Below are positions 8,516 through 17,921 of a DNA stretch of 64,000 nt, one piece after another. A model generated the notes under the pieces. It did not search any database. It saw nothing but the letters and a program-made list of their open reading frames with translations, and was not told where the DNA came from. A program made the position numbers and the translations under genes. Where the stretch lies: the NCBI GenBank assembly GCA_026004015.1, contig BPIH01000001.1, positions 142,398 to 206,397 on the forward strand. Direction: 5' to 3'. The stretch comes from Chloroflexota bacterium (GTDB lineage Bacteria; Chloroflexota; Limnocylindria; Limnocylindrales; CSP1-4). Position 1 is the stretch's first letter, and every line of letters starts with the position of its first letter.

Positions 8516-9084
8516 TCACTCGAAGGGGCAGGCTGCCCCATAGCGTACGAGAAGGACGGTCAGATCGCCCATCGGCCGAATCGTCGACCGGATTCGGCAG
8601 CCGTCGGTCCCCGTCGACTCGATGACGTAACTGCCGTCCTCGAAGGGGCCGCTCGCCGCGGCCGTCGCGAAGCCGGCGGCCTCGAGGTCCGAGCGGAGGG
8701 CGGTCGCCACCTCGACGGCGCTGCCCGGCACGGCGAAGGTGCCGCTCGCCGGCTCGCCGGGTTCGCGGACCTCCGTCGGTTCGGCGCCGGTCGGCAGCGG
8801 GAAGGTCGGCGGGAGGGCGTCCCAGATGCGGCCGATGCTCGTCTCCGACTGGGTCGGCAGGGACGGCGCGGCGCTCGGCGGCGGGTCGGGGTGGGGCTCT
8901 CCCCGCTTTGACCCGGGCTGGCCGGTGGGCTCGGGGCGCCGCTCGGCTCGGACGATGGCGGACTCGGGGTCGGGGTCGGCCCCCCACACGCAGCGGCCAG
9001 GACCGCGACGCCGATGAGGAGCGCGGCGAGGGGGCCGGTGCGCGGGAAAGACCGGGGTCGGTGACCAGGTGGCCGGTTGCTCAT
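8516..9084 (-). CDS. Putative lipoprotein with a C-terminal globular domain (one frameshift)
   Basis: Starts at ATG 9084 with a signal peptide (MSNRPPGHRPRSFPRTG, then PLAALLIGVAVLAAAC) whose Cys is the lipobox cysteine, followed by a Pro/Ser/Thr-rich linker. Near 8900 the frame changes by one base; the remaining part reads SIGRIWDALPPTFPLPTGAE and then a compact domain ending in CRIRSTIRPMGDLTVLLVRYGAACPFE with two Cys. Total length is about 189 residues. The two parts clearly belong together, so the break looks like a one-base loss. Exported and lipid-anchored; the function is unknown. It sits between the imu genes and dnaE2 but is encoded on the other strand. Confidence 0.6.
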
Positions 9085-9147
9085 GACTCGACGGAGATCG
9101 TAGCGCGGCATCGAGGTTCGAGCCGGTGGCCCCGGGCCGAACGTGGA

Positions 9148-9182
9148 GAGACCCGCCGCACGGACGTCGCGCGGCGGGTCTC
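9148..9182 (-). terminator. Strong hairpin downstream of the 9287 gene
   Basis: A 12-base perfect inverted repeat (9148-9159 and 9171-9182, GAGACCCGCCGC / GCGGCGGGTCTC) with an 11-base loop. It lies between the tiny gene ending at 9287 and the lipoprotein start at 9084, both minus strand, so it is a likely terminator. Confidence 0.5.
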
Positions 9183-9286
9183 CGTCGGCGGCTCTCCCGC
9201 TCACCAGGGAAGGCCGCGAGGTCGACGGGCCGGTACACCCCAGCTCCGGCTCCGTCGCCGGGTCCCGTACGAAACGGGTCGTGCGA

Positions 9287-9406
9287 TCAGTGGGCGACTG
9301 CCGCCAGAAGGTCCGGGAGGACGATCTCGACGAGGAGGAAGACGAGACCGATCAGGCCGAGCCTGACGAGGACCGAACGGGCGATCGGGATCACCTGCGA
9401 ACGCAC
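9287..9406 (-). CDS. Tiny single-helix membrane protein (39 aa)
   Basis: The third very short hydrophobic protein in the SOS region. From GTG 9406 it reads VRSQVIPIARSVLVRL followed by a helix (GLIGLVFLLVEIVLP) and DLLAAVAH. The frame is open back to ATG 9490, which would add 28 low-complexity residues and place the start just downstream of the dnaE2 SOS box on the divergent side. Neither start has a convincing ribosome-binding site. A GC hairpin at 9424-9446 lies between the two candidate starts. Family unknown. Confidence 0.4.
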   Translation of the reverse strand: MRSQVIPIARSVLVRLGLIGLVFLLVEIVLPDLLAAVAH

Positions 9407-9497
9407 GCCGATGAGACGTCGACGGGGGCCGAAATGTTGCGCCCCCGGCGGGGTCGACGGGGGCGGGGAGGGTCCGAGCGATGGGCGCATGATGGTC

Positions 9498-9515
9498 GAA
9501 CAGATGTTCTATACT
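9498..9515 (+). promoter_or_regulatory. dnaE2 SOS box and -10
   Basis: GAACAGATGTTC (9498-9509) is identical to the box before imuAB and directly abuts TATACT (9510-9515). The ATG at 9526 follows 10 bases later with no ribosome-binding site. The shared position of the box next to the -10 supports coordinated SOS repression. The -35 is poor. Confidence 0.8.
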
Positions 9516-9525
9516 CGTGGGGCCG

Positions 9526-12500
9526 ATGGCCTACGCCGAGCTCCACTGCCACACGAACTTCTCCTTCCTCGACGGCGCCTCGGCCGCCGACGACCTCGTC
9601 GCCCGGGCCGTCGAGCTCGGTCTGGCCGGCCTGGCGGTGACCGATCACGCCGGCCTCTACGGGGTCGTCCGGTTCGTCGCGGCCGCCGAGGCCATCGGCC
9701 TCCACCCGGTCGTCGGCGTCGAGGTCGAGCTCGCCGATCCGGCCGTTCCGGACCCTGGCGGCATCGTCGTTCCGGTCCGGCGGACGCGTCCCGCTCCCCG
9801 GCGGGACCGCTGGCCGAGGGACGAACGGCCTCCTCGTCGACGAGCCGGTCGACGGCCGGCCCGCCCGCCTCCGCTCGAACCGACCCCGCTTGCCCGGTCA
9901 TCGGCCGCCCCTTCGGCCGGACCTCCGGGGCATCCCCGACGAGAGCCGAGGCCCGCATCTCGTTCTGTTGGCCCGATCGCCGGCGGGGTACCGGAGCCTC
10001 TGTCGCCTCATCTCCCGGGCGAACCTGGCCGGCACGAAGGGCGTGCCCCGCCTCGACCACGCCCTCCTCGAAGCCCACACCGAGGGGCTCGTCGTCCTCT
10101 CCGGCTGCCGGCAGGGCGAGATCGCGCGGCGCCTCGTGGCCGGCGATCGGGCCGGTGCCCGAGCCGCTGCCGAGCGGTACGCCCGCCTCTTCGGTGCAGC
10201 CGACGACGTGGCCGGGAGCGGCTTCTTCCTCGAGCTGAACCACCATCTCCTCCCCGACGACGACTGGCGAGTCGCCGAGACCGTCCGCCTCGCCGACGAG
10301 CTCGGCCTGCCGGTCGTCGTCACGAACGACGTCCACTACGCCCGGCCCGAGGACCGCGAGCTCCACGACGTCCTGACGGCCATCCGCCACGGTCGAACCC
10401 TCGACACCCTCGGCCCCCTTCGAAGCCCGAGCGGGGAGTGCTACCTGAAGTCGGAGGCGGAGCTCGCCGCCCTCCCGCCCGCGACGGACGCGCCGGCCGT
10501 CGCCCGCGCCTGGCGGGCGGGCCTCGCTGCGGCGGCCGAGCTCGCCGCGGCCTGTTCGGTCGACCTCGGCTTCGAGCGATACCGCTTCCCGGGCTTCCCG
10601 GTCCCGGCCGGGGAGACCCCCTTCAGCTACCTTTCGAGCCTCTGCTGGGAGGGAGCCCGGCGGCGCTACCACCCCCTCACCCCGGCCGTCGTCCGGCAGC
10701 TCGCCCACGAGCTCGACGTCATCGAACGGACCGGGCTCGCCGAGTTCTTCCTCATCTGCTGGGACCTCATGGCCTTCGCCCGCCGGCGGGGGATCCCGGC
10801 CCAGGGGCGGGGGAGTGCCGCCGATTCCATCGTCGCCTACGTCCTCGGCATCACCCGGGTCGACCCGATCCGCCACAACCTCCTCTTCGAGCGCTTCATC
10901 AACGAGGGCCGGACGACGTACCCGGACGTCGACATCGACTTCTCGGCGGCCCGGCGGGAGGAGGTCATCCAGTACGTCTACGAGCGATACGGGGCCGAGC
11001 ACACCGGCATGGTCTGCAACGTCGTCACCTACCGGGCCCGCTCGGCGGTCCGGGAGGTCGGCCTCGCCCTCGGCTTCCCGCGCCCCTTCGTCGACCGGGT
11101 GGCGAAGGCGGTCGAGACGTACGACTCGGTCATGGTCCGCCGCGACCTCGAGGCCGACGGCGGCTTCGCCCACCTCTTCCGGCGGCCGTCGAGGGGGCTG
11201 CCGGTTCGCCGGACGGCGTGGCCGCCGCCCGGGGGCTCGTCGACCGGATGGGGCGGCTCGCCGTCCCGGTTCGCCGGCGGACCGATCCGCTCCGGGACGG
11301 GACCCTCGACGGGCCCGCTCGGGACGGGACCCCCGGCGACCGGCTCGGTCGACCGAGCCCCCATTCGGCCGTCGCCCGCCTGGAGCCCGAACCCACTCCC
11401 GCACCCCGCGGCGGCTCGACCGTCGGCTGGTCGGACTGGGAGCGCTGGCTCGAGCTCTGCGCCAGGCTCGACGGCTTCCCGCGCCACCTCTCGATCCACA
11501 CCGGCGGCATGCTCGTCACCGCCGCCCCCCTCGTCGACATCGCCCCCCTCGAGCGGGCGACGATGCCGGGCCGGGTCGTCGTCCAGTACGACAAGCGGGA
11601 CGTCGAGACCCTCAAGCTCATCAAGCTCGATCTCCTCGGCCTCGGGATGCTCGCCGCCATCGACGAGACCCTCGCCTGGATCGAGCACGACTGCGCCGTC
11701 TGCCTCGATCTCGACCGGCTGCCCGAGGACATTCCCGAGGTCTATGCCATGCTCGCCGCGGCCGATACCGTCGGCGTCTTCCAGGTCGAGAGCCGGGCCC
11801 AGATGCAGACCCTCCCGAAGTCGCGGCCGCGCTGCCTCGACGACCTCGTCGTGGAGGTGGCGATCATCCGCCCGGGACCGATCCAGGGCAACGCCGTCCA
11901 CCCGTATCTCCGACGCCGCCAGGGCCTCGAGCCGGTGATGTACCTCCATCCGTCCCTCGAGCCGATCCTGGCCGAGACCCTCGGCGTCATCCTCTACCAG
12001 GAACAGGTCATGCGGATCGCCATCGACGTCGCCGGGTTCTCGGCGGCCGAAGCGGACGGCTTTCGACGGGCCATGGGGACGTGGCGTTCGACCCGGGAGA
12101 TGGAGAAACTCCACGAGCGGTTCGTCGAGGGCTGCATCGCCCACCGGGGACTCGATCGACCGACGGCCGAGGAGCTCTACCGCCAGGTCGCCGCCTTCGC
12201 CTCCTTCGGCTTCGCCAAGAGCCATGCCGCGGCCTTCGCCCGGACGGCCTACGAATCAGCCTTCCTCAAGTGCTTCTACCCGGCCCAGTTCCTCGTCGGC
12301 CTCGTCAACGCCCAGCCGATGGGCTTCTACCCGGTCGAGGTCCTCGTCAACGACGCGAAGCGCCACGGCGTCGCCGTCCTCCCCATCGACGTCAACGCCT
12401 CGGCCTACCGGACGACGACCGAATGGGTCGGCCGGCCGGGCTGGGTCCTCGCCGGGGCTGTCGGCGACGACGGATCGCGGGACGCCGAGCCGGGTGAGCC

Positions 12501-13413
12501 GCTCCCGCCGGGCTGCGGGATCGGCGAGCGGCCGCGGCCGGTTCGATCGGCCGGCTGCGTCATCCCGTCGGCCGCCGCCCGCGAGCGCTGGGCGGCCGAG
12601 AGCGCCCGGGGCTGGGGGGTCCGGCTCGGCCTCCACCTCGTCACCGGGCTCGGCGAGGAGGTCGGAGCGCGGATCGAGGCGGCCCGAGCCGAGGGCCCCT
12701 TCCGGGATCTCGTCGACCTCGTCGAGCGGACCGCCCTGCCCGAGGCGTTGCTCGAGCGGCTCATCCGGGCCGGAGCCCTCGACGGCTTCGGTCGGCCGCG
12801 GCGGGCGCTCCTCTGGGAGCTCCGGGAGGTGACGGGCGACGGCCGACGGCGAGGGGTCAGGGCGGGCCGCGACGGAGGGACGGGGGCCGTCCGCGGGCCG
12901 ATCCGAGCCATCGACCTTCGCCTGCCGCCGACGCCGGCCCCCGAGCTCCCGGCGCTCACGGAGGCGGAACGCCTCGGCGATGCCTACGCCGTCCTCGGTC
13001 TCGATCCGCGACGCCAGGTCGTCGAGCTCTTCCGGCCGGCCCTCGATCGACTCGGCGTCGTGCGGAACGCTGCCCTCGCCGAGCGGCCGCCGGGGAGGGT
13101 TCGGATCGCCGGTCTCGTCGTCACCCGCCAGCACCCGATGACGGCCAAGGGGACGGTCTTCCTCGCCCTCGAGGACGAGACGGGGATGGTGAACGTCACC
13201 CTCTGGCCGACGGTCTGGGAGCGGGCTCGGCGGGTCGTCCGGCGCCATGCCCTCCTCGTCGTCGAGGGGCGGCTCCAGCGCGACGGGTCGGTCGTCAACG
13301 TCGTCGCCCGGCGGATCGAGCCCCTCGTCGAGGCGGCGGGGCGGGTCGGTGGTCCGCCGAACCCGCCGGGCGTTCGGGCCCTCGGCTACGCCGGTCTTCG
13401 GCGGCTCGGCTGA
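9526..13413 (+). CDS. dnaE2: Error-prone DNA polymerase III alpha subunit, DnaE2 type (two frameshifts)
   Basis: C-family replicative-type polymerase used in SOS mutagenesis together with ImuA/ImuB. The N-terminal PHP domain begins HCHTNFSFLDGAS; the palm motif PDVDIDF with the following SAARREEVIQYVYERYG and the later LKLIKLDLLGLGML are intact; tHhH motifs follow and the C-terminal OB domain has LEDETGMVNVTLWP, typical of DnaE2. Length is about 1,296 codons. The frame shifts between 9770 and 9890 and again near 11185, where GGCCGTCG should probably read GGCCGGTCG. Both breaks look like indel errors since all catalytic regions survive. Start ATG 9526 is preferred over the in-frame GTG at 9517 because only it begins with the conserved MAYAELHCHTNFSFL; the SOS box lies just upstream. 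A DnaE1 assignment is less likely given the SOS box and the C-terminus. Confidence 0.9.
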   Translation: MAYAELHCHTNFSFLDGASAADDLVARAVELGLAGLAVTDHAGLYGVVRFVAAAEAIGLHPVVGVEVELADPAVPDPGGIVVPVRRTRPAPRRDRWPRDERPPRRRAGRRPARPPPLEPTPLARSSAAPSAGPPGHPRREPRPASRSVGPIAGGVPEPLSPHLPGEPGRHEGRAPPRPRPPRSPHRGARRPLRLPAGRDRAAPRGRRSGRCPSRCRAVRPPLRCSRRRGRERLLPRAEPPSPPRRRLASRRDRPPRRRARPAGRRHERRPLRPARGPRAPRRPDGHPPRSNPRHPRPPSKPERGVLPEVGGGARRPPARDGRAGRRPRLAGGPRCGGRARRGLFGRPRLRAIPLPGLPGPGRGDPLQLPFEPLLGGSPAALPPPHPGRRPAARPRARRHRTDRARRVLPHLLGPHGLRPPAGDPGPGAGECRRFHRRLRPRHHPGRPDPPQPPLRALHQRGPDDVPGRRHRLLGGPAGGGHPVRLRAIRGRAHRHGLQRRHLPGPLGGPGGRPRPRLPAPLRRPGGEGGRDVRLGHGPPRPRGRRRLRPPLPAAVEGAAGSPDGVAAARGLVDRMGRLAVPVRRRTDPLRDGTLDGPARDGTPGDRLGRPSPHSAVARLEPEPTPAPRGGSTVGWSDWERWLELCARLDGFPRHLSIHTGGMLVTAAPLVDIAPLERATMPGRVVVQYDKRDVETLKLIKLDLLGLGMLAAIDETLAWIEHDCAVCLDLDRLPEDIPEVYAMLAAADTVGVFQVESRAQMQTLPKSRPRCLDDLVVEVAIIRPGPIQGNAVHPYLRRRQGLEPVMYLHPSLEPILAETLGVILYQEQVMRIAIDVAGFSAAEADGFRRAMGTWRSTREMEKLHERFVEGCIAHRGLDRPTAEELYRQVAAFASFGFAKSHAAAFARTAYESAFLKCFYPAQFLVGLVNAQPMGFYPVEVLVNDAKRHGVAVLPIDVNASAYRTTTEWVGRPGWVLAGAVGDDGSRDAEPGEPLPPGCGIGERPRPVRSAGCVIPSAAARERWAAESARGWGVRLGLHLVTGLGEEVGARIEAARAEGPFRDLVDLVERTALPEALLERLIRAGALDGFGRPRRALLWELREVTGDGRRRGVRAGRDGGTGAVRGPIRAIDLRLPPTPAPELPALTEAERLGDAYAVLGLDPRRQVVELFRPALDRLGVVRNAALAERPPGRVRIAGLVVTRQHPMTAKGTVFLALEDETGMVNVTLWPTVWERARRVVRRHALLVVEGRLQRDGSVVNVVARRIEPLVEAAGRVGGPPNPPGVRALGYAGLRRLG

Positions 13414-13489
13414 TGAGTGCGGCGGCCGGGAGCGTCGGCGCTGGCGATGAGCGTCGGCGGCTCGGCAGACCGCGGGTGCCGGCGAGCGC

Positions 13490-14197
13490 TCAGCGGGCGC
13501 GACCGGCCGCCCGGCGGCTCCCTCGGCCCGGCCGGCGCCCCTGGTTCGGAGAGGTCAGGCGAAGGAAGCGACGATAGAAGCCGGCGAAGGCGCCGACGAG
13601 GATTCCGAAGGAGGGCGCGGCGAGGATGGCATAGACGGCGAGGTCGGGCTGCTGCTCGACGACCGAGCGGGTCTCCGGCACGGCCAGGAGGACGCCGGCG
13701 TAGAGCAGGGCGCCGACGAGGGCGACGACGCCTCCGGCCAGCCAGGCCCCTCGAGGGGCCAGGAGACCGGCGAGGAAGGGTCCGGCCATCGGCGGTGGGA
13801 CGAGGAAGGTCTGGAAGACGATGATGGCGATCGTGTTCTCCCGGACGTCCGGGAGGAGGAAGGCGGCCGCGATGGCGGCCAAGACGAGGCTCGGCAGCCA
13901 GATCGCCTTCGTCCCCCGGACGAGGGTCGGCAGATAGGCGAGATCGGCCCGGATGTCGGCCGGGGCGGCGGCGAGCCGGAAGGCGGCCACGATCCCCATT
14001 CGGCCGCTCGGCAGGGTCTGGCTCGGCGAGCTCGGGCTCGGCGCGGTCCCTGCCCGGGGGCCGCTCCGCGGGGCTGCCGTGGCAGCCGGGGTCGCCGCGG
14101 CAGCCGGGGCGGCGGTCTCCCCGGACCGCTGGGCGGCGAGGGCCGCCCGGTAGCGGCGGCGCGCTTCGGCTCGGTCGGTTCTCTTGGCGCGGGCCAT
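13490..14197 (-). CDS. Conserved-type membrane protein, function unknown
   Basis: A 235-residue protein starting at ATG 14197. The first 65 residues are charged then Ala/Pro/Ser-rich (MARAKRTDRAEARRRYRAAL); after that come four hydrophobic segments (AIWLPSLVLAAIAAAFLL; TIAIIVFQTFLVPPPMAGPFLAGLL; AWLAGGVVALVGALLYAGVLLAV; LAVYAILAAPSFGILVGAFAGF) and a basic Arg-rich tail. The layout suggests a cytosolic N-terminus and a four-helix membrane domain. It is convergent with dnaE2 and divergent from the surface-protein gene at 14405. I do not recognise a named family. Confidence 0.65.
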   Translation of the reverse strand: MARAKRTDRAEARRRYRAALAAQRSGETAAPAAAATPAATAAPRSGPRAGTAPSPSSPSQTLPSGRMGIVAAFRLAAAPADIRADLAYLPTLVRGTKAIWLPSLVLAAIAAAFLLPDVRENTIAIIVFQTFLVPPPMAGPFLAGLLAPRGAWLAGGVVALVGALLYAGVLLAVPETRSVVEQQPDLAVYAILAAPSFGILVGAFAGFYRRFLRLTSPNQGRRPGRGSRRAAGRAR

Positions 14198-14404
14198 CGG
14201 TCCTCCGCGGTGGCAGGCTGACGGGTTCGTGGTCGGTGCTTCGGGTCGTCCCGGTCGTCGCGCTCGGTCTCGCCGGCTCGACGGCGCCGACCAATCCTAC
14301 GGCACGGGCGGCGATCGAGATGAGTCGCCGATAAGGGCGATCCGCTAGAACGCTCGGTGCCCGCCCGAGGACCCGCCGCACGTGCCCGCCGGGGAGCTGG
14401 AGCC

Positions 14405-17400
14405 ATGCTTCGTCGTTTCGGGGCCGTCGTCGTCTTCGTCGCCGTCCTCGGCCTCGTCGGAGCGGCCTCGTCGGCTGGCCGCGGAGACGCCGCTCTTGTC
14501 GACCCTGCCGCCGGGGCCGTCGGGCCCCTCGCGGCGGTGACCTGGCCGCCGTCGAGCGGCCTCCTCCTGGCCGAGGTCGTGACCGGCGGCGCGTCGGCGT
14601 CGGACGAGTACGTCGAGCTGACGAACGCCGGACCGGCGCCCGTCGACCTCGGCGGCTACGAGCTCGTCTACGTCACGAGCTCTGGTGGCACGATCACTCG
14701 GAAGGCGGCCTGGGCGGGACCGCTCTTCCTGGCCCCGGGCCAGCACCTCCTCGTGGCGAACGGGCTCGGAGCCTTCGCCGCCATGGCCGACGCCACGTAC
14801 AGCGGCGGGCTGGCGGCCACCGGCGGGGCCCTCGTCCTGCGACCCGTGGGCGGGGCTCCCGTCGACGCCGTCGGCTGGGGGGACGCGACGAACGCCTTCG
14901 TGGAGGGGACGGCGGCGCCGGCCCCGCCACCCGGGGCGTCCATCGAGCGGCGGCCAGGCGGCTCGGCCGGGAACGGGGAGGACACGAACGACAACGCCGC
15001 CGACTGGTTCGTCCAGGCCGCCCCCCTGCCGCAGAACCTCGCCGCGCCGCCGGCGCCGGCGCCGAGCCCGTCGGCTCCGTCTCCGAGCGAAGGCCCCGAA
15101 CCGTCGACGATGCCGTCGCCGTCATCGACGCCCGCCCCGACGCCGACGCCCCCAGCCTTCGCCCTCGCCTTCGCCCTCGGTCGCCGTCGAACCGAGCCCG
15201 ACCCCGACGGCCACGCCCGAACCGACCCCGATCCCGACGGCGACACCCAGTCCCAGCCCGAGCCCGACCTCGACCCCGGTCGAGCCGTCCCCGTCCCTGA
15301 CGATCAGCGCCATCCGGAGCTTGCCGCTCGGGACCCGCCGCGGCCGCCACCGGGGTCCTCACGACGGATCTCGGTGCCCTCGAGAGCGGGCGAGGCGCCT
15401 TCCTTCAGGACGAGACCGCCGGGATCGGCCTCTACCTCGCGGCCCCCGTTTCCAGCCCGGTGCCGGCCGGTACCCGGGTCTCGGTCCGGGGCACCCTCGA
15501 CAGCCGGTACGGCCAGCTCGTCCTCCGGGTCGCCGAGGCCGACGTGGCAACCGACGGCGCGGCGACGCTCCCCGCCCCGGTGTCGACGACGACGGGCGGC
15601 GCCGGCGAGGACCTCGAAGGGCGTCGGGTCACCGTGCGCGGGCTCATCACGGAGAGTCCCTCGGCGCTCGCCGATGGACTCGGGCTCACCATCGACGACG
15701 GGAGCGGTCCCCTCCGGGTCGTCGTCGGGGCGGCCGCCCTCGGGGACCGGTCCCTCGCTCGCGGCGACGAGATCGAGGCCACGGGGCCCCTCGGCCAGCG
15801 AGACAGCACGGGCAGCGGGGCGTCCGGCTACCGCGTCTACGCGACGCTGCCGGGCGAGCTCGTCGTCGGCCCCGTCGAGCCGCCGAGTCCGTCCCCCGAC
15901 CCGACGGCGACCCCGAATCCGGCGCCGAGCCCGACCGCCACCCCGACGCCGTCCCCGTCCGGCGCGGCACCGACCCCGACCCCGGCACCGAGCCCGACTG
16001 CCAGCCCGAGCCCGGCTCCGAGCCCGACGCCGGACCTCCTCCCCATCGGCGAGGCGCGGACGAGACCGATCGGGAGCGTCGTCCGGATCGCCGGGACCGT
16101 CACCGCCGAGCCCGGGCGGATCGGGCATCCCGCCCTCGTCGTCGTCGCCGACCCGAGCGGGGCGATCGTCGTCCGCCTCGACGACGGCGATCCCCGGCCG
16201 ACGAGGGGCGACCGCCTCGTCGTCGAGGGGTCCCTCGCCGATCCGTACGGGCAGCTCGAGATCCGGGCCACCCGCGAGGTCGTCCCGACCGGTCCCGGGG
16301 ACCTCCCCGAGCCCCTGCCGGTCCTCGGCGTCGATCTCGGCGAGGGGACCGAGGCCCGGCTCGTCCGCATCGCCGGCGTCGTCACGGGCGCCGTCCGGCG
16401 GGCGACGAGCGGCGACATCGCCTTCGACCTCGTCGACGAGGCCGGGGCGCCGATCCGCATCATGGCCGACGCCTCGAGCGGCGTGACGGCCGGGTCGTTC
16501 CGGTCGGGTGCCCGCTACGAACTGACCGGCATCGTCGGCCAGCGGGCCTCCCGGAAGGGGGCCCTCGACGGCTACCGGATCTGGCTCCGCGACCGGGACG
16601 ACGTCCGCGAGCTCGCTCCCGACGAGGTCGCCTCGACGCCGTCACCGACGCCCGCCACGAGCCCGACGCCGACGGCGATCGTGCCGATCCGGAGCGCCCT
16701 CCGGGCGAGCGGCGTCGTCACCATCGAGGCCACCGTCACCGCCCCGGCGACCCTCCTCGACGCGACCGGGCGCCGGATCGTCGTCCAGGACGCGACGGCC
16801 GCCGTCGAGGTCCTCCTGCCCCCCGGCGCTGCGGCCCCGTCGGTCGGGGAGGGCATCCGCGTGACCGGACGCATGGGGCGAGCGTACGGCGCCCCCCGGC
16901 TCAAGGCGACCGGCATCGAGCGGCTCGGTCCCGGCCGGCCGGTCGTTCCCGCCCGGCTCGAGCGGGCGCCGGGTCCGGCCGACGAGTGGCGCCTCGTTCG
17001 GGTCAGCGGGACGGTCGTCGACGTCCGTCGGCTCGGTGGCCGCTGGCGGGCCGAGCTCGCCGTCGGCGGGGAGCGGGTCGTCGTGGACGGCCTGGCCGGG
17101 GCCGCGATCCCGGCCTCCATCCTCGTCGAGGGTCGCGCCGCGACGGTCATCGGCATCGTCCGCCGGCCGTACCCGACGGCGTCCGACCGGCGCTTCGCCG
17201 TCCTGCCCCGAGGGCCGGCCGACGTCGCCGTCGGGCCCTCCCCCGGGGCCGCGACGGGCTCGTCGGACGGGGTCGGCGGGGGTCCCGGCCGATCGGCGAT
17301 GGGGGCCGTCCCGCCCTCGGTCACCGACGTCGATCTGGCCGACCTCGCCCGCCACGTCGGGTCGCGGGTCCGGGTCGGGGGGCTCGTCGTGGGACTCGAG

Positions 17401-17847
17401 GCCGACGGCTTCCGCCTCGACGACGGGACGGCCGAGGGTCGGGTCGTCCTGACCGGCGAGGCGGCCGACTACCTCGAGCTCATCGAGCCCGGTGACGCCG
17501 TCAACGTCGTCGGTGTCGTGCGGGCGATCCCCGACGGGTTCGCCGTCGTCGTCGATGCGGCGGCCGGTCTCATCCCGGTCGGTGATCTCGGCGGGCCGTC
17601 GGCCCTCGTCGGGGCGAGGCCTATCGAGATGACGGCGGCCCCCGACGCGGCGAGCCCCGTCGCCCCGACGGAAGCCGGCCTCGGGGGCTCGGGCACCCCG
17701 GCCTCGCTCCTGCCCCTCGGCCTCGTCGTCGTGGGCTCCGTCGTCTCCGTCCTCGTCCCCCTCGTCCTCCGGGAGCGGGCTCGGCTCCGCCTGGCGACGC
17801 GGATCCAGGCGCGGCTGGCCGCGATCCGGCGGGAGGCCTGGCGCTGA
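14405..17847 (+). CDS. Large membrane-anchored surface protein: lamin-tail-like domain plus repeated OB-like modules (two frameshifts)
   Basis: About 1,147 codons. ATG 14405 has GGAG upstream and starts a signal peptide (MLRRFGAVVVFVAVLGLVGA). Residues about 50-190 match a lamin-tail domain (LLLAEVVTGGASASDEYVEL, then GGYELVYV and DAVGWGDATNAFVEG). A Pro/Thr/Ser linker crosses two frame changes (near 15150 and 15350). Then come at least four OB-fold-like modules, recognisable from GTRVSVRGTLDSRYGQLVLR, GDRLVVEGSLADPYGQLEIR and GEGIRVTGRMGRAYGAPRLK, separated by PSPTPT linkers. The C-terminus has one membrane helix (LLPLGLVVVGSVVSVLVPLVL) and a basic tail. It should be exported and anchored. 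The OB-type repeats resemble those attached to secreted nucleases, but no nuclease domain is present. Role unknown. Confidence 0.7.
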
Positions 17848-17921
17848 TGGGTCGGCGGTCCGGCGTCCGTCGCTCGCCTCCTCGGCAGCGACCTCCGAGC
17901 CGCGGTGGCCCGACCGTCGCC

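Noticed and set aside
9509-11404. Minus-strand reading frame of 631 codons over dnaE2
   Set aside because: Low-complexity shadow of the polymerase gene, which is recognisable on the plus strand.
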